From Chryseobacterium sp. (lineage in GTDB: Bacteria; Bacteroidota; Bacteroidia; Flavobacteriales; Weeksellaceae), in assembly GCA_018260475.1 (NCBI GenBank), contig JAGLBA010000005.1, positions 62,001 to 126,000 on the forward strand: a DNA stretch of 64,000 nucleotides, in the 5' to 3' direction. Both the position numbers and the translations under genes were made by a program. Positions 1 to 7,618 of the stretch are shown here, piece after piece. Numbering within the stretch: position 1 is the first letter of the stretch; each line of letters opens with the position of its first letter. The notes beneath the pieces were generated by a model. It saw nothing but the letters and a program-made list of their open reading frames with translations, was not told the DNA's origin and did not search any database.

Positions 1-2
1 TG

Positions 3-290
3 CGTCACATTGAAAGAAACTCTATCTTATTATTTTTAATTCCTGCCGATTCTGAAAGTCATTTTCAAGAGTTTAAAATTCTCGAAAATGAATTGAAGGA
101 ATATAATCCGGAACTTTTGGATAAGGATTATATCATTTCCATTTCAAAATCCGATCTTTTGGACGAAGAACTTCGCCGAGAAATAGCTAAAGAATTTCCA
201 GAAAACAAACAGCCGATTTTCTTCTCCAGCGTGACCCAAGAGGGATTGATGGAACTGAAAGACGCCATTTGGAAACAATTGCACGGCTAA
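3..290 (+). CDS. obg: GTPase Obg (ObgE/CgtA), C-terminal part only
   Basis: The gene is cut by the left edge; the frame is open from base 3 and ends in TAA at 288-290. The 95 visible residues match the end of the Obg G domain. ISKSD is the G4 guanine-specificity motif and FFSSVT the G5 segment, followed by the closing helix. The N-terminal glycine-rich Obg fold and the P-loop lie outside the window. Obg is an essential GTPase that binds the large ribosomal subunit and acts in ribosome maturation and stress signalling. The protein ends soon after the G domain, without the extra C-terminal domain seen in some Firmicutes, as is usual in Flavobacteriia. A strong terminator follows. The family call is confident; the start cannot be seen. 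Confidence 0.9.
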   Translation, partial: RHIERNSILLFLIPADSESHFQEFKILENELKEYNPELLDKDYIISISKSDLLDEELRREIAKEFPENKQPIFFSSVTQEGLMELKDAIWKQLHG

Positions 291-316
291 ATCTTTCTAT
301 TTTTTTAAATAAATAA

Positions 317-348
317 AACCTGGTGATTTGCCGGGTTATTTTTTTTTA
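317..348 (+). terminator. Rho-independent terminator after obg
   Basis: AACCTGG at 317-323 pairs with CCGGGTT at 331-337 (one G-T pair) around a 7-nt loop, and a run of T follows from 339. It sits 27 bp after the obg stop. Confidence 0.8.
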
Positions 349-418
349 ATACTAAATAGATTGCATAACAGATAGACAAAGGCGCATTATTTGCTTATAT
401 TATCTTAAATTTAAAATA

Positions 419-907
419 ATGAAATATTTTCTTACTTTCGTTGTGGCAGGAATCCTGTTGTCTTGCACCGCACTAACAAAATCTCCATACTCAAAAATCG
501 AATACGAAGCGGGCGCATGTTTTGGATTTTGCCCGATCTTCAAAATTGTCATTAGTCCCGATAGAACTGCTGTAATTGAGGCCGAGCATTTCACTTTTAC
601 AACAACCGAAGGCCGAGGCTACGATCCGAATTTGCCCAAAGAAGGAACCTTTAAAACAACTCTAAAACAAGCCGATTACGATAAACTCATTTCTCTGCTG
701 AACGGATTAGATATTAAAACTTTAAAAAAATTCTACGGCAGTAAAAACACCAGCGATCTCCCAACTTCCTACCTGCGAATCACTTTTGCAGATGGCACCA
801 AAAAAGAGATTGAAGATTATGGGAAAGGCGGTACAGAAAAGCTTAATCAACTTTACCAGTTTATAGAAAACCTTCGCAAAAGTCAGTCGTGGACGAAGGT
901 GAATTAA
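419..907 (+). CDS. DUF6438 domain lipoprotein
   Basis: 162 residues. The N-terminus is a lipoprotein signal (hydrophobic stretch ending LLSC), so the mature protein should be anchored by a Cys at about residue 16. Residues about 25-120 contain the GACFGFCPIFKIVI signature of DUF6438, a family of small periplasmic or outer-membrane proteins in Bacteroidota with two conserved Cys in a CFGFCP-type motif. The biochemical role is unknown. The next gene, another lipoprotein, follows after 40 bp in the same direction, so the two may be co-transcribed. Confidence 0.75.
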   Translation: MKYFLTFVVAGILLSCTALTKSPYSKIEYEAGACFGFCPIFKIVISPDRTAVIEAEHFTFTTTEGRGYDPNLPKEGTFKTTLKQADYDKLISLLNGLDIKTLKKFYGSKNTSDLPTSYLRITFADGTKKEIEDYGKGGTEKLNQLYQFIENLRKSQSWTKVN

Positions 908-947
908 GTTTAGAATAATTAAATATATCTCTTTTTTAACTAAAATT

Positions 948-1526
948 ATGAAAAGATTAACATCCCAAATTATTCTTGTAGCAAGTTTGGTTGTAGTCAC
1001 CAACGCCTGCTCACAAAAAAAGGAAGTCGCCGTAAATAAAGATGCTAAAGTCGCGACTACAGTTGATAGTGCCACAGCTACGGCTGCTAAAAAGCAAAAA
1101 TCTGATGCTGAAAAAGCAAAACTTCCTAAACCCTACCATCCCGAAGAAAACGCCGAGGCAAAAATTGACGCTTTGGTGAAACAAGCCAAACTTGAGCACA
1201 AAAATGTGATGATTCAGGCGGGTGGAAACTGGTGTATTTGGTGCCTGCGTTTCAACAACTATGTGCAGACTACACCGGAGCTAAAGCAGCTGGTGGATGA
1301 AAATTATATCTACTACCATCTCAATTATTCTCCGGAGAACAAAAACGAAAAGATTTTTGCGAAATATGGCAATCCAGGAGAGAAGTTCGGCTACCCTGTT
1401 TTCATTGTTTTGGATGAGAATGGGAAACAAATCCACACCCAAGACAGTGCTGTTTTGGAGGAGGGTAGTGGCTACAGCCTACAAAAAGTCAAGGATTTTT
1501 TTGGTAAATGGAAGCCGAAATCTTAA
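948..1526 (+). CDS. Thioredoxin-fold lipoprotein
   Basis: 192 residues. A lipobox (VVTNAC) at about residue 21 is followed by a Lys/Ala-rich linker, as in periplasm-facing lipoproteins. The C-terminal 120 residues form a thioredoxin-like domain: the active-site motif is WCIWC (CxxC) and the cis-Pro region reads FGYPVFIVLD. Proteins of this kind act as thiol-disulfide oxidoreductases in the cell envelope; the partner is unknown. The linker between anchor and domain is unusually rich in Lys and Ala. The gene ends at a strong hairpin shared with the convergent aldehyde dehydrogenase gene. Confidence 0.8.
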   Translation: MKRLTSQIILVASLVVVTNACSQKKEVAVNKDAKVATTVDSATATAAKKQKSDAEKAKLPKPYHPEENAEAKIDALVKQAKLEHKNVMIQAGGNWCIWCLRFNNYVQTTPELKQLVDENYIYYHLNYSPENKNEKIFAKYGNPGEKFGYPVFIVLDENGKQIHTQDSAVLEEGSGYSLQKVKDFFGKWKPKS

Positions 1527-1530
1527 AAAT

Positions 1531-1558
1531 AAACCGGAACATGTTCCGGCTTATTTTG
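1531..1558. terminator. Bidirectional terminator between convergent genes
   Basis: The palindrome CCGGAACATGTTCCGG (1534-1549) is flanked by AAA on one side and a T-rich tract on the other. It separates the thioredoxin-like gene from the aldehyde dehydrogenase gene, whose stop is at 1559. Confidence 0.75.
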
Positions 1559-2920
1559 TTACAATAATTTTTTAACCCAATTTAGTTTGCTTTCCGTGTA
1601 TGGTGGATATTTCAAATCCGGTTCGCCCCAAGTAGCACGATCCATCATGGCTTTTTCATGGGAAAAAGCATAGAAACCATATTTGCCATGATAATTCCCT
1701 ATGCCCGACGCGCCCACGCCTCCAAAAGGAAGATTATGGTTCCCAAAGTGCATAATCACATCGTTGATACAGCCACCGCCAAAGCAAAGTCTTTTGGTGA
1801 ATTTTTCTTTTTCATCGTCTTTGTCTGTAAAAAGATATGCTGATAAAGGCTTGTCGTGTGCCTCGACTTGGGAAAAGGCCTCATCTAAAGTTTCAAAACT
1901 AAGAACTGGTAAGATTGGCCCAAAAATTTCCTCCTGCATCACAGCGTCTTGCCAAGTCACATTTTTCATCACCGTAGGCTCTATGTGTCGTTTTTCACGA
2001 TCGTAATTCCCACCCAGCAACACCTTTTCTTTATCTATAAGTTTTGTTAATCGGTCGAAATTTCTTTCGTTTATAATTTTCATATAATGCGAACTTTCAG
2101 GCTGATATTTGAATTTTTCGATATAGAATTTTAACTTTTCAAGCAAATCGGACTCTATTTTTTTATCCGCCAAAATATAGTCTGGCGCGACGCAAGTTTG
2201 CCCAGCATTTAGAAATTTCCCCCAAACGATGCGCTTTGCAGCGACATCCAGATTGGCATTTGCCGTTACTATGGTTGGGGATTTTCCGCCCAGTTCCAAA
2301 GTGACGGGCGTAAGGTGTTTGGCGGCTGCTTCGTACACAATCTGTCCGACTCTAGTACTTCCTGTAAAAAATATTTTGTCGAATTTCATCTTTAAAATCT
2401 CTGTACTTTCCTGCACACCGCCTTCTGCCACGAATATATAATTGGAATCAAAGCTTTCATTAATGATTTTCGCCATTGCCTTCATCGTGTATTCTGCCAC
2501 TTCGGAGGGCTTTAGGATACAGCAGTTTCCCGCTGCCATCGCCGCAATCATCGGAGATAGTGAAAGTTGGTAAGGATAGTTCCATGCGCCTATGACCAGC
2601 GTGCATCCCAATGGATCGTAATATACGCGGCTATTTCCGGGCATATTTACGATATTAGTCGCCTTGTGATCGGGTTTAGCGAGGCTATTGAGGTTTTTAA
2701 TATAAAACTCAATATCATTTAGGATAAAAGAAATTTCTGTGGTAAAGGTGTCGTATTTGGATTTACCGAAGTCTTTGTAAATTTCCTCGTACAAAAAAGG
2801 TTCATTTTTACGAATGACTTCGCCCAGTTTTTTCAACTGTGCTTTTCGGAAAGAAAGATCTTTCGTTTTTTGTGAATTAAAAAACTCGCGTTGGGATTTT
2901 AATATATCTTGGATATTCAT
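1559..2920 (-). CDS. Aldehyde dehydrogenase (fatty-aldehyde/class 3 type)
   Basis: 453 residues from the ATG at 2918-2920 (MNIQDILKSQ). The frame stays open another 80 codons upstream, but that stretch overlaps the divergent dehydrogenase gene and is not ALDH-like. Family hallmarks are visible: VTLELGGKSP with the general-base Glu, NAGQTC with the catalytic Cys, and the C-terminal PFGGVGASGIG. Length and pattern fit the class 3 / fatty-aldehyde branch (NAD(P)-dependent oxidation of medium- or long-chain aldehydes to acids); the true substrate cannot be read from sequence. It is transcribed divergently from a short-chain dehydrogenase 70 bp away, which suggests linked alcohol-aldehyde metabolism. 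Confidence 0.88.
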   Translation of the reverse strand: MNIQDILKSQREFFNSQKTKDLSFRKAQLKKLGEVIRKNEPFLYEEIYKDFGKSKYDTFTTEISFILNDIEFYIKNLNSLAKPDHKATNIVNMPGNSRVYYDPLGCTLVIGAWNYPYQLSLSPMIAAMAAGNCCILKPSEVAEYTMKAMAKIINESFDSNYIFVAEGGVQESTEILKMKFDKIFFTGSTRVGQIVYEAAAKHLTPVTLELGGKSPTIVTANANLDVAAKRIVWGKFLNAGQTCVAPDYILADKKIESDLLEKLKFYIEKFKYQPESSHYMKIINERNFDRLTKLIDKEKVLLGGNYDREKRHIEPTVMKNVTWQDAVMQEEIFGPILPVLSFETLDEAFSQVEAHDKPLSAYLFTDKDDEKEKFTKRLCFGGGCINDVIMHFGNHNLPFGGVGASGIGNYHGKYGFYAFSHEKAMMDRATWGEPDLKYPPYTESKLNWVKKLL

Positions 2921-2990
2921 TATCTTTAATTTTAAATTAAGTGTACATTTCATTAACTTAGCAAACAAATTTAGCAAAAAATTTAATAAA

Positions 2991-3797
2991 ATGGATTTTA
3001 AGAATAAGACAGTGCTTATCACTGGTGGCGCATCTGGAATCGGGAAGATTATGGGGCGTAAGGCTCTGGAAAGAGGTGCCAGCAAACTTGTGATTTGTGA
3101 TATAAATGAAGTCGGTATGGGTGCGGTGAAGGAAGAATTTACATCATTGGGAGCAGACATATTTTGTTATAAGTTAGATGTGTCCGATTGGCAGGCTGTT
3201 TCCGCAATATCTACTAAAATCTCCGCTGAGGTAGGATTAGTGGATATCCTTATCAATAATGCGGGGATCGTGGTTGGAAAATTTTTTCACGAACACTCCC
3301 ATGATGATATTATGAAAAGTATGCGTATCAATTCTGAAGCATTGATGCACCTGACTTTGGAATTTCTGCCCGGAATGATGGCGCAAAATCAGGGCGCAAT
3401 ATGCAATATCGCATCTGCTGCCGGGCTGATATCAAATCCAAAAATGTCGGTGTATGCGGCTTCGAAATGGGCGGTGGTAGGTTGGAGCGAAAGCCTTCGA
3501 CTGGAAATGGAGGAATTGAAGAAAAATATCTCGGTTACTACGGTGATGCCGTTTTACATCAATACAGGAATGTTCGATGGGGTAAAATCAAAATTGCTCC
3601 CTATTTTGGAACCTGAACCCACTGCGGAGCGCATTATAAAAAGCATCGAAAATGAGAGGAAAATCCTTTCGATGCCTATGCCATACTGGTTTATTCGCCT
3701 GTCGCAGGGTATTTTGCCCATCACCGTGTTCGATTGGGTGATGCGGAATGTGTTTGGGATTTACGATACCATGACGGATTTTCGCGGGAGAGCATAA
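2991..3797 (+). CDS. Short-chain dehydrogenase/reductase
   Basis: 268 residues from the ATG at 2991; longer in-frame starts lie inside the divergent aldehyde dehydrogenase gene. This is a classical SDR: cofactor motif TGGASGIG near the N-terminus, DINE after the second strand, NNAG at about residue 90, catalytic YAASK at about 155. A C-terminal hydrophobic or amphipathic segment (MPYWFIRLSQGILPITVF) suggests membrane association, as in SDRs acting on lipids or retinoids. It is an NAD(P)-dependent oxidoreductase; its pairing with a fatty-aldehyde-type dehydrogenase hints at lipid substrates, which is inference. It ends at a hairpin. Confidence 0.87.
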   Translation: MDFKNKTVLITGGASGIGKIMGRKALERGASKLVICDINEVGMGAVKEEFTSLGADIFCYKLDVSDWQAVSAISTKISAEVGLVDILINNAGIVVGKFFHEHSHDDIMKSMRINSEALMHLTLEFLPGMMAQNQGAICNIASAAGLISNPKMSVYAASKWAVVGWSESLRLEMEELKKNISVTTVMPFYINTGMFDGVKSKLLPILEPEPTAERIIKSIENERKILSMPMPYWFIRLSQGILPITVFDWVMRNVFGIYDTMTDFRGRA

Positions 3798-3824
3798 AAA
3801 AACTGCCATATGGCAGTTTTTAGT
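3798..3824. terminator. Bidirectional terminator
   Basis: AAAACTGCCATATGGCAGTTTT is a perfect palindrome immediately after the SDR stop (3795-3797), with A and T tracts on either side. It also serves the convergent small gene ending at 3829. Confidence 0.8.
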
Positions 3825-3828
3825 TTTG

Positions 3829-4023
3829 TTAAGCGGCTTTTTTAGCGCTATATGATTTCGCGTGTTTAGTAGTGCAGTCTTTTTTACTCACTGCGCTATC
3901 TTTTTTGTGGCTCATTTTGCATTCCTTTTTGCCTTTACCGGCGCAACAGTCCTTCTTAGGAGTTTCCTGTGCCATTCCGAATGTGAAAGCGGCAAGAGCC
4001 AGTACTGAAATTATTTTTTTCAT
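3829..4023 (-). CDS. Small exported Lys/Cys-rich protein
   Basis: 64 residues. A clear Sec signal (MKKIISVLALAAFTFGMAQ) leaves a mature peptide of about 45 residues with four Cys (DCC, EC, DC) and many Lys. Small proteins of this form are common in Chryseobacterium and have no known function; the Cys/Lys/His content would fit metal binding, but that is a guess. It is a stand-alone gene with its own putative -7 element (TAACTTTG on the minus strand at 4047-4054) and a terminator at 3798-3824. I regard it as a genuine gene because of the signal peptide and good spacing. Confidence 0.7.
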   Translation of the reverse strand: MKKIISVLALAAFTFGMAQETPKKDCCAGKGKKECKMSHKKDSAVSKKDCTTKHAKSYSAKKAA

Positions 4024-4046
4024 TTTGATAAATTTTTATTGAACAC

Positions 4047-4054
4047 CAAAGTTA
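4047..4054 (-). promoter_or_regulatory. Candidate -7 element of the small exported gene
   Basis: On the minus strand this reads TAACTTTG, a perfect TAnnTTTG match. A TTG lies upstream but only 15 bases away, short of the usual 19-20, so only the -7 half is supported. It lies 24-31 bp before the start codon at 4023. Confidence 0.4.
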
Positions 4055-4442
4055 ATCTTTTTTACTACACAACCGTTTCATTGTTTCTTTTATTTTCTCC
4101 GTCTGATTTTTATTAAACCTGAGTTCGGGATAAGATGGTGTGTACACAATCTTTAAAACTTATCCATGAAATGGTTGATAAAACTGTGCACTGCTACCAT
4201 GTAGTTGGTAAGGCGTCGTCACCTTATTTTCGCAGTCTGTCTGCAAAACTAGGTGTAGGCATCGTTCAAAAAAAGGTGAATAACTCATGTACAGTGATGA
4301 TTATTTTAATTAAGACAATCCATACTAAAATCTGCTTGCGCTGCGGGTTAAATATTTATTTTCAATTAAATAATTCTTCTGCTCACCTTTTCAATGTTTA
4401 TCCCGAGCGGAGTTTAGTAATTTAAAAATTTATTTAAAAATT
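4055..4442. other. Intergenic region without a recognisable gene
   Basis: About 390 bp between the small exported gene and the tetR operator. One open frame of 96 codons (4135-4425) exists, but it has no family resemblance and no start context, and its composition is not that of a protein. I see no RNA gene or repeat unit. Confidence 0.5.
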
Positions 4443-4458
4443 AATCAATCGTTTGATT
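4443..4458. promoter_or_regulatory. TetR-type operator
   Basis: Inverted repeat AATCAA-TCGT-TTGATT. It overlaps the -33 box of the promoter at 4452-4482 and lies 46 bp before the tetR start, so a bound repressor would block transcription of its own operon. The assignment to the TetR protein is inferred from symmetry and position. Confidence 0.65.
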
Positions 4459-4482
4459 GTTTTAAAAATTAGTTTAATTTTG
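4452..4482 (+). promoter_or_regulatory. Promoter of the tetR-efflux operon
   Basis: TTTG at 4452-4455, exactly 19 bases, then TAATTTTG at 4475-4482: a perfect match to the Bacteroidota vegetative consensus. Transcription would start near 4489, which excludes the longer in-frame start at 4453 for tetR. Confidence 0.8.
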
Positions 4483-4503
4483 CGCCTAGAATTTTTAGAA
4501 ATA

Positions 4504-5121
4504 ATGATTTCAAAAGAAGAAAATATCCTGCTCGCCGCCGAAAAAATCTTTGCTGAAAAGGGTTTCGAAGGTGCGTCTACGCGCGAAATAGCCAAACTTG
4601 CCGGTGTGAATATTTCCATGATTTCATATTACTTTGGATCGAAGGAAAAACTTTTTGAAAACATCTTTAGGTTTAGAATGAAGAAAAGCCATGATTTTAT
4701 TGAAAAAATAATGGGCAATGATGATTATGACGAATGGCAAAAAATGACGACCATGGTGGAGTCCTATGTCGACAAGGTGCGCGAAAATAAAAATTTCTAT
4801 CGATTGATCCAAGCCGAGCAACTCACCAGTAAAAATCTGGAAATTGCAAATATGATGGGCAATTCCAAAGCAACATTTTTAAAAATTTTTAAAAAACTGA
4901 CCGATGATGGTTTTGCGAAACATATTTTTACTAAAAAAGTAAATGTCGCCTGCCTGCACAGTACAGTTTCCGGAACTATTTTTCAGTCTGTAAATAATAT
5001 TTCATTGTACAAACATTTTATGGAATATGGTGGAAATGAGGATTTTGAGACTCTTTTCTCCGAAGAAATTAAAAACCATCTCAAAGATTTATTAAAAGAC
5101 CAATTAGGCTATGAAAATTAA
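4504..5121 (+). CDS. TetR/AcrR family repressor of the efflux operon
   Basis: 205 residues from the ATG at 4504, chosen because the promoter lies just upstream. The N-terminal helix-turn-helix is textbook TetR: AAEKIFAEKGFEGASTREIA, then GVNISMISYYFGSKEKLF. The C-terminal helical domain (about 70-205) would bind an unknown ligand. The gene heads an operon with an outer-membrane channel, a membrane-fusion protein and a drug:H+ antiporter, and overlaps the next gene by 11 bp. The likely role is autorepression and induction of the pump by its substrates, supported by the operator over the promoter. Confidence 0.88.
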   Translation: MISKEENILLAAEKIFAEKGFEGASTREIAKLAGVNISMISYYFGSKEKLFENIFRFRMKKSHDFIEKIMGNDDYDEWQKMTTMVESYVDKVRENKNFYRLIQAEQLTSKNLEIANMMGNSKATFLKIFKKLTDDGFAKHIFTKKVNVACLHSTVSGTIFQSVNNISLYKHFMEYGGNEDFETLFSEEIKNHLKDLLKDQLGYEN

Positions 5122-6421
5122 AATTTACACCACCTTGTTGCTGTTTGGCACCGCCGCTTCATTTTTTGCACAGGAGAAAAAATTTCTCACGCTGGATGAG
5201 GCCGTGCGCCTGGGCATTGGGAATTCAAAAAACTTAAAAATAGATGCGGCAAAAGTAGAAGAAGCGACTGCAGACTATTTGGAAGCCAAAAACCGCCAAC
5301 TTCCGGATTTTAAAATCACGGGGAGTGCGCTGGCACTCTCGAATGCTAATGTGGATCTGAAAATTTTGCCGCCTGCAATGGCCGGGAAATCTTCTGCAAA
5401 AGCCAGTTCCGCTTTTTATGGAAATGCCAGCCTGTCGCTCCCTATTTTTACTGGTGGTCGCATAAAATACGGCATTCAATCCGCGCAATATCTTTTAGAG
5501 GCCTCTAAATTGAGCGTGGAAAACAACAAAACTGCTATTGCCTACAATATATCGCAGGCTTATAATAATCTTTTCAAGGCGGCGCAGGCCATCAAGATTT
5601 TAGAAGAAAATCTAAATGCGGCCCAAGTTCGGGACAAGGCATTTTTGAAATTGGAAAACAGCGGAATTTTAGCTCGAAATGAGCGCCTGAAATCAAATTT
5701 GCAAACGGCAAATATCGAACTTCAATTGTTAGAGGCACGCAATAATTTCAATATTGCGGCCATCAATATGGATTTGCTCATCGGTCTACCGGAAACGACA
5801 GAGATTGAGCTAGATCCTGCTTACATTAATGAAGACGATGTGCCTCAACCGGTATCTTACTACATTGATCAGGCAACGCAAAACCGTAAGGATTTGCAAA
5901 TCAACGAATATCAACGCAAGGCTGCGGAAATAGGTGTGAAGGCTGCCAAGGCGGAAAAACTACCTTCTATCGCGCTTACTGCGGGCTACCTGGCTGCGGA
6001 AGTACCAAAAATTTTAACGGTGATGAATGCCGCAAACATAGGAATCGGTGTCCAGTACAACATTGACCAGTTTTGGAAAAAGGATACCTCTCGGATGCGC
6101 GCAGAGGCCAAACTGAAGGAAATTTCTGCTGCTAACGAACTCATTAACGACCAAATAAAACTGGAAATAAACGGAGATTATCAAAATGCGGAATTTGCTA
6201 AAAAGAAAATTGCCGTTCTACAGAAAGCTGCAGACCAAGCTGCGGAAAATTACCAAGTCATCAAAAGAAAGTATGATAACGGCCTGGCCACCACCACGGA
6301 ACTAATAGATGCCGATGCCGCCATGACGGTAGCGAAAGTAAATATCATTAATGGAAAAGCCGATGCCGCGCTCGCACACCGAAAATTATTGCAAACAGCA
6401 GGCATTTTAACCTCAAACTAA
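5111..6421 (+). CDS. TolC-family outer-membrane efflux channel
   Basis: 436 residues with a Sec signal (ending SFFAQ, about residue 20). Two repeats of the outer membrane efflux protein family follow, rich in long Ala/Glu/Lys helices with hallmarks such as LTLDEAV near the start, SLPIFTGGRI and LIDADAAMTVAKVNI. This is the trimeric duct through the outer membrane of a tripartite pump, working with the next two genes. Its start lies inside tetR, which suggests translational coupling. The family is certain; substrate specificity is not readable. Confidence 0.9.
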   Translation: MKIKIYTTLLLFGTAASFFAQEKKFLTLDEAVRLGIGNSKNLKIDAAKVEEATADYLEAKNRQLPDFKITGSALALSNANVDLKILPPAMAGKSSAKASSAFYGNASLSLPIFTGGRIKYGIQSAQYLLEASKLSVENNKTAIAYNISQAYNNLFKAAQAIKILEENLNAAQVRDKAFLKLENSGILARNERLKSNLQTANIELQLLEARNNFNIAAINMDLLIGLPETTEIELDPAYINEDDVPQPVSYYIDQATQNRKDLQINEYQRKAAEIGVKAAKAEKLPSIALTAGYLAAEVPKILTVMNAANIGIGVQYNIDQFWKKDTSRMRAEAKLKEISAANELINDQIKLEINGDYQNAEFAKKKIAVLQKAADQAAENYQVIKRKYDNGLATTTELIDADAAMTVAKVNIINGKADAALAHRKLLQTAGILTSN

Positions 6422-6452
6422 ACCTCAATCTCAACTTTAACCATAATTTAAA

Positions 6453-7586
6453 ATGGAAAATACAGCACCAGCACCGGAATGGAAAGAAACTGCTTCCGCA
6501 GAAATTCCAGAACCTAAAAAGAAGAAAAATTTCATCTTCCCCATTATCCTCGCCCTCGCTCTGATAGTCGGTGGTTACTACGGTTACAACGCTTATACCT
6601 ACGGGAAAACCCACGAGGAAACCGATGATGCACAAATCGCCACCAATATGGCGCCCGTGGTTTCAAAAATTCCTGGTTACATAAAGGAAGTCCGTGTGAA
6701 AGATAACCAACTGGTTCACAAAGGTGACACGCTGATTATTCTAGACGATAAAGATCAAAAAATGGCTCTTCAACAGGCTTTGGCAGGTTTGCAGACGGCT
6801 AAAAGTAATGTATCCACTGCAAGGGCAGCCACGAATGCGGCGTCCCAAAACATAAACACCTCTACCGCAGCTGTGAATACGGCCAATGCACAAGTAGAAG
6901 CAGCTAAAGTAAATGTGTGGAAAACTACGCAAGATCTGAACCGCTATGCCAACCTTGTGAAAGACCACACCATCACACAGCAACAATACGAGCAGGCATT
7001 GGCTGCTAAACAGGCTGCCGATAAGCAGTTGCAGGTCTTGATCCAGCAGCGCAATCAAGTGGCGCAGCAAACCGGTGTGGTAAATTCCCAAACGGCAGCA
7101 AGTTCCGAACAAATCGGCGTGGCAAGTTCGGTAGTGAAACAGCGCGAAGTAGATGTAGAAAATGCACGACTGATGCTTTCCTACACCGTCATTACTGCGG
7201 CACAGGATGGTTATGTGTCCAAAGTTCCGGTGCAGGTTGGGCAGTTCATACAGCCAGGCGCACAACTTTTTAGCTTGGTAAAAGACAGTGAAAAATGGGT
7301 GATTGCCAATTTTAAAGAAACACAGGTTTCCAAAATGGTGGAAGGCCAAAAGGTGAAAATAGAGATAGATGCCTTCCCAGATCACGAATTTCAGGGTGTG
7401 ATTTCATCATTCTCGCCGGCTACCGGCTCTTCATTTTCCATTTTGCCACCGGATAATGCTTCGGGCAACTTCGTGAAAGTAGTACAAAGGCTACCCGTTC
7501 GTGTCGATTTTGTAAACTTGGATCCTGCCGTTGCCAAAAAATTACGCGCCGGTATGAATGTGAAAACCGAAGTTATTTTAAAGTAA
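6453..7586 (+). CDS. EmrA/HlyD-family membrane-fusion protein
   Basis: 377 residues. One N-terminal membrane segment (about 26-45, FIFPIILALALIVGGYYGY) is followed by the periplasmic part: a lipoyl half-motif (APVVSKIPGYIKEVRVKDNQ), a long Ala/Gln/Asn-rich coiled-coil hairpin (about 105-225), the second lipoyl half (ITAAQDGYVSKVPVQVGQF) and a beta-barrel domain. It links the inner-membrane antiporter to the TolC-like channel. The arrangement is that of EmrA, matching the DHA2-type partner downstream, rather than the RND partner AcrA. It is the third gene of the TetR-controlled operon. Confidence 0.9.
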   Translation: MENTAPAPEWKETASAEIPEPKKKKNFIFPIILALALIVGGYYGYNAYTYGKTHEETDDAQIATNMAPVVSKIPGYIKEVRVKDNQLVHKGDTLIILDDKDQKMALQQALAGLQTAKSNVSTARAATNAASQNINTSTAAVNTANAQVEAAKVNVWKTTQDLNRYANLVKDHTITQQQYEQALAAKQAADKQLQVLIQQRNQVAQQTGVVNSQTAASSEQIGVASSVVKQREVDVENARLMLSYTVITAAQDGYVSKVPVQVGQFIQPGAQLFSLVKDSEKWVIANFKETQVSKMVEGQKVKIEIDAFPDHEFQGVISSFSPATGSSFSILPPDNASGNFVKVVQRLPVRVDFVNLDPAVAKKLRAGMNVKTEVILK

Positions 7587-7618
7587 CCTTATTCCTTATC
7601 ACACATCACTTATAAGAA

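Noticed and set aside
2921..3160. N-terminal extension of the aldehyde dehydrogenase
   Set aside because: It overlaps the divergent dehydrogenase gene and its promoter region and does not resemble the family.
4135..4425. 96-codon open frame before tetR
   Set aside because: No family resemblance, unnatural composition, and no start context; the operator and promoter of tetR follow directly.
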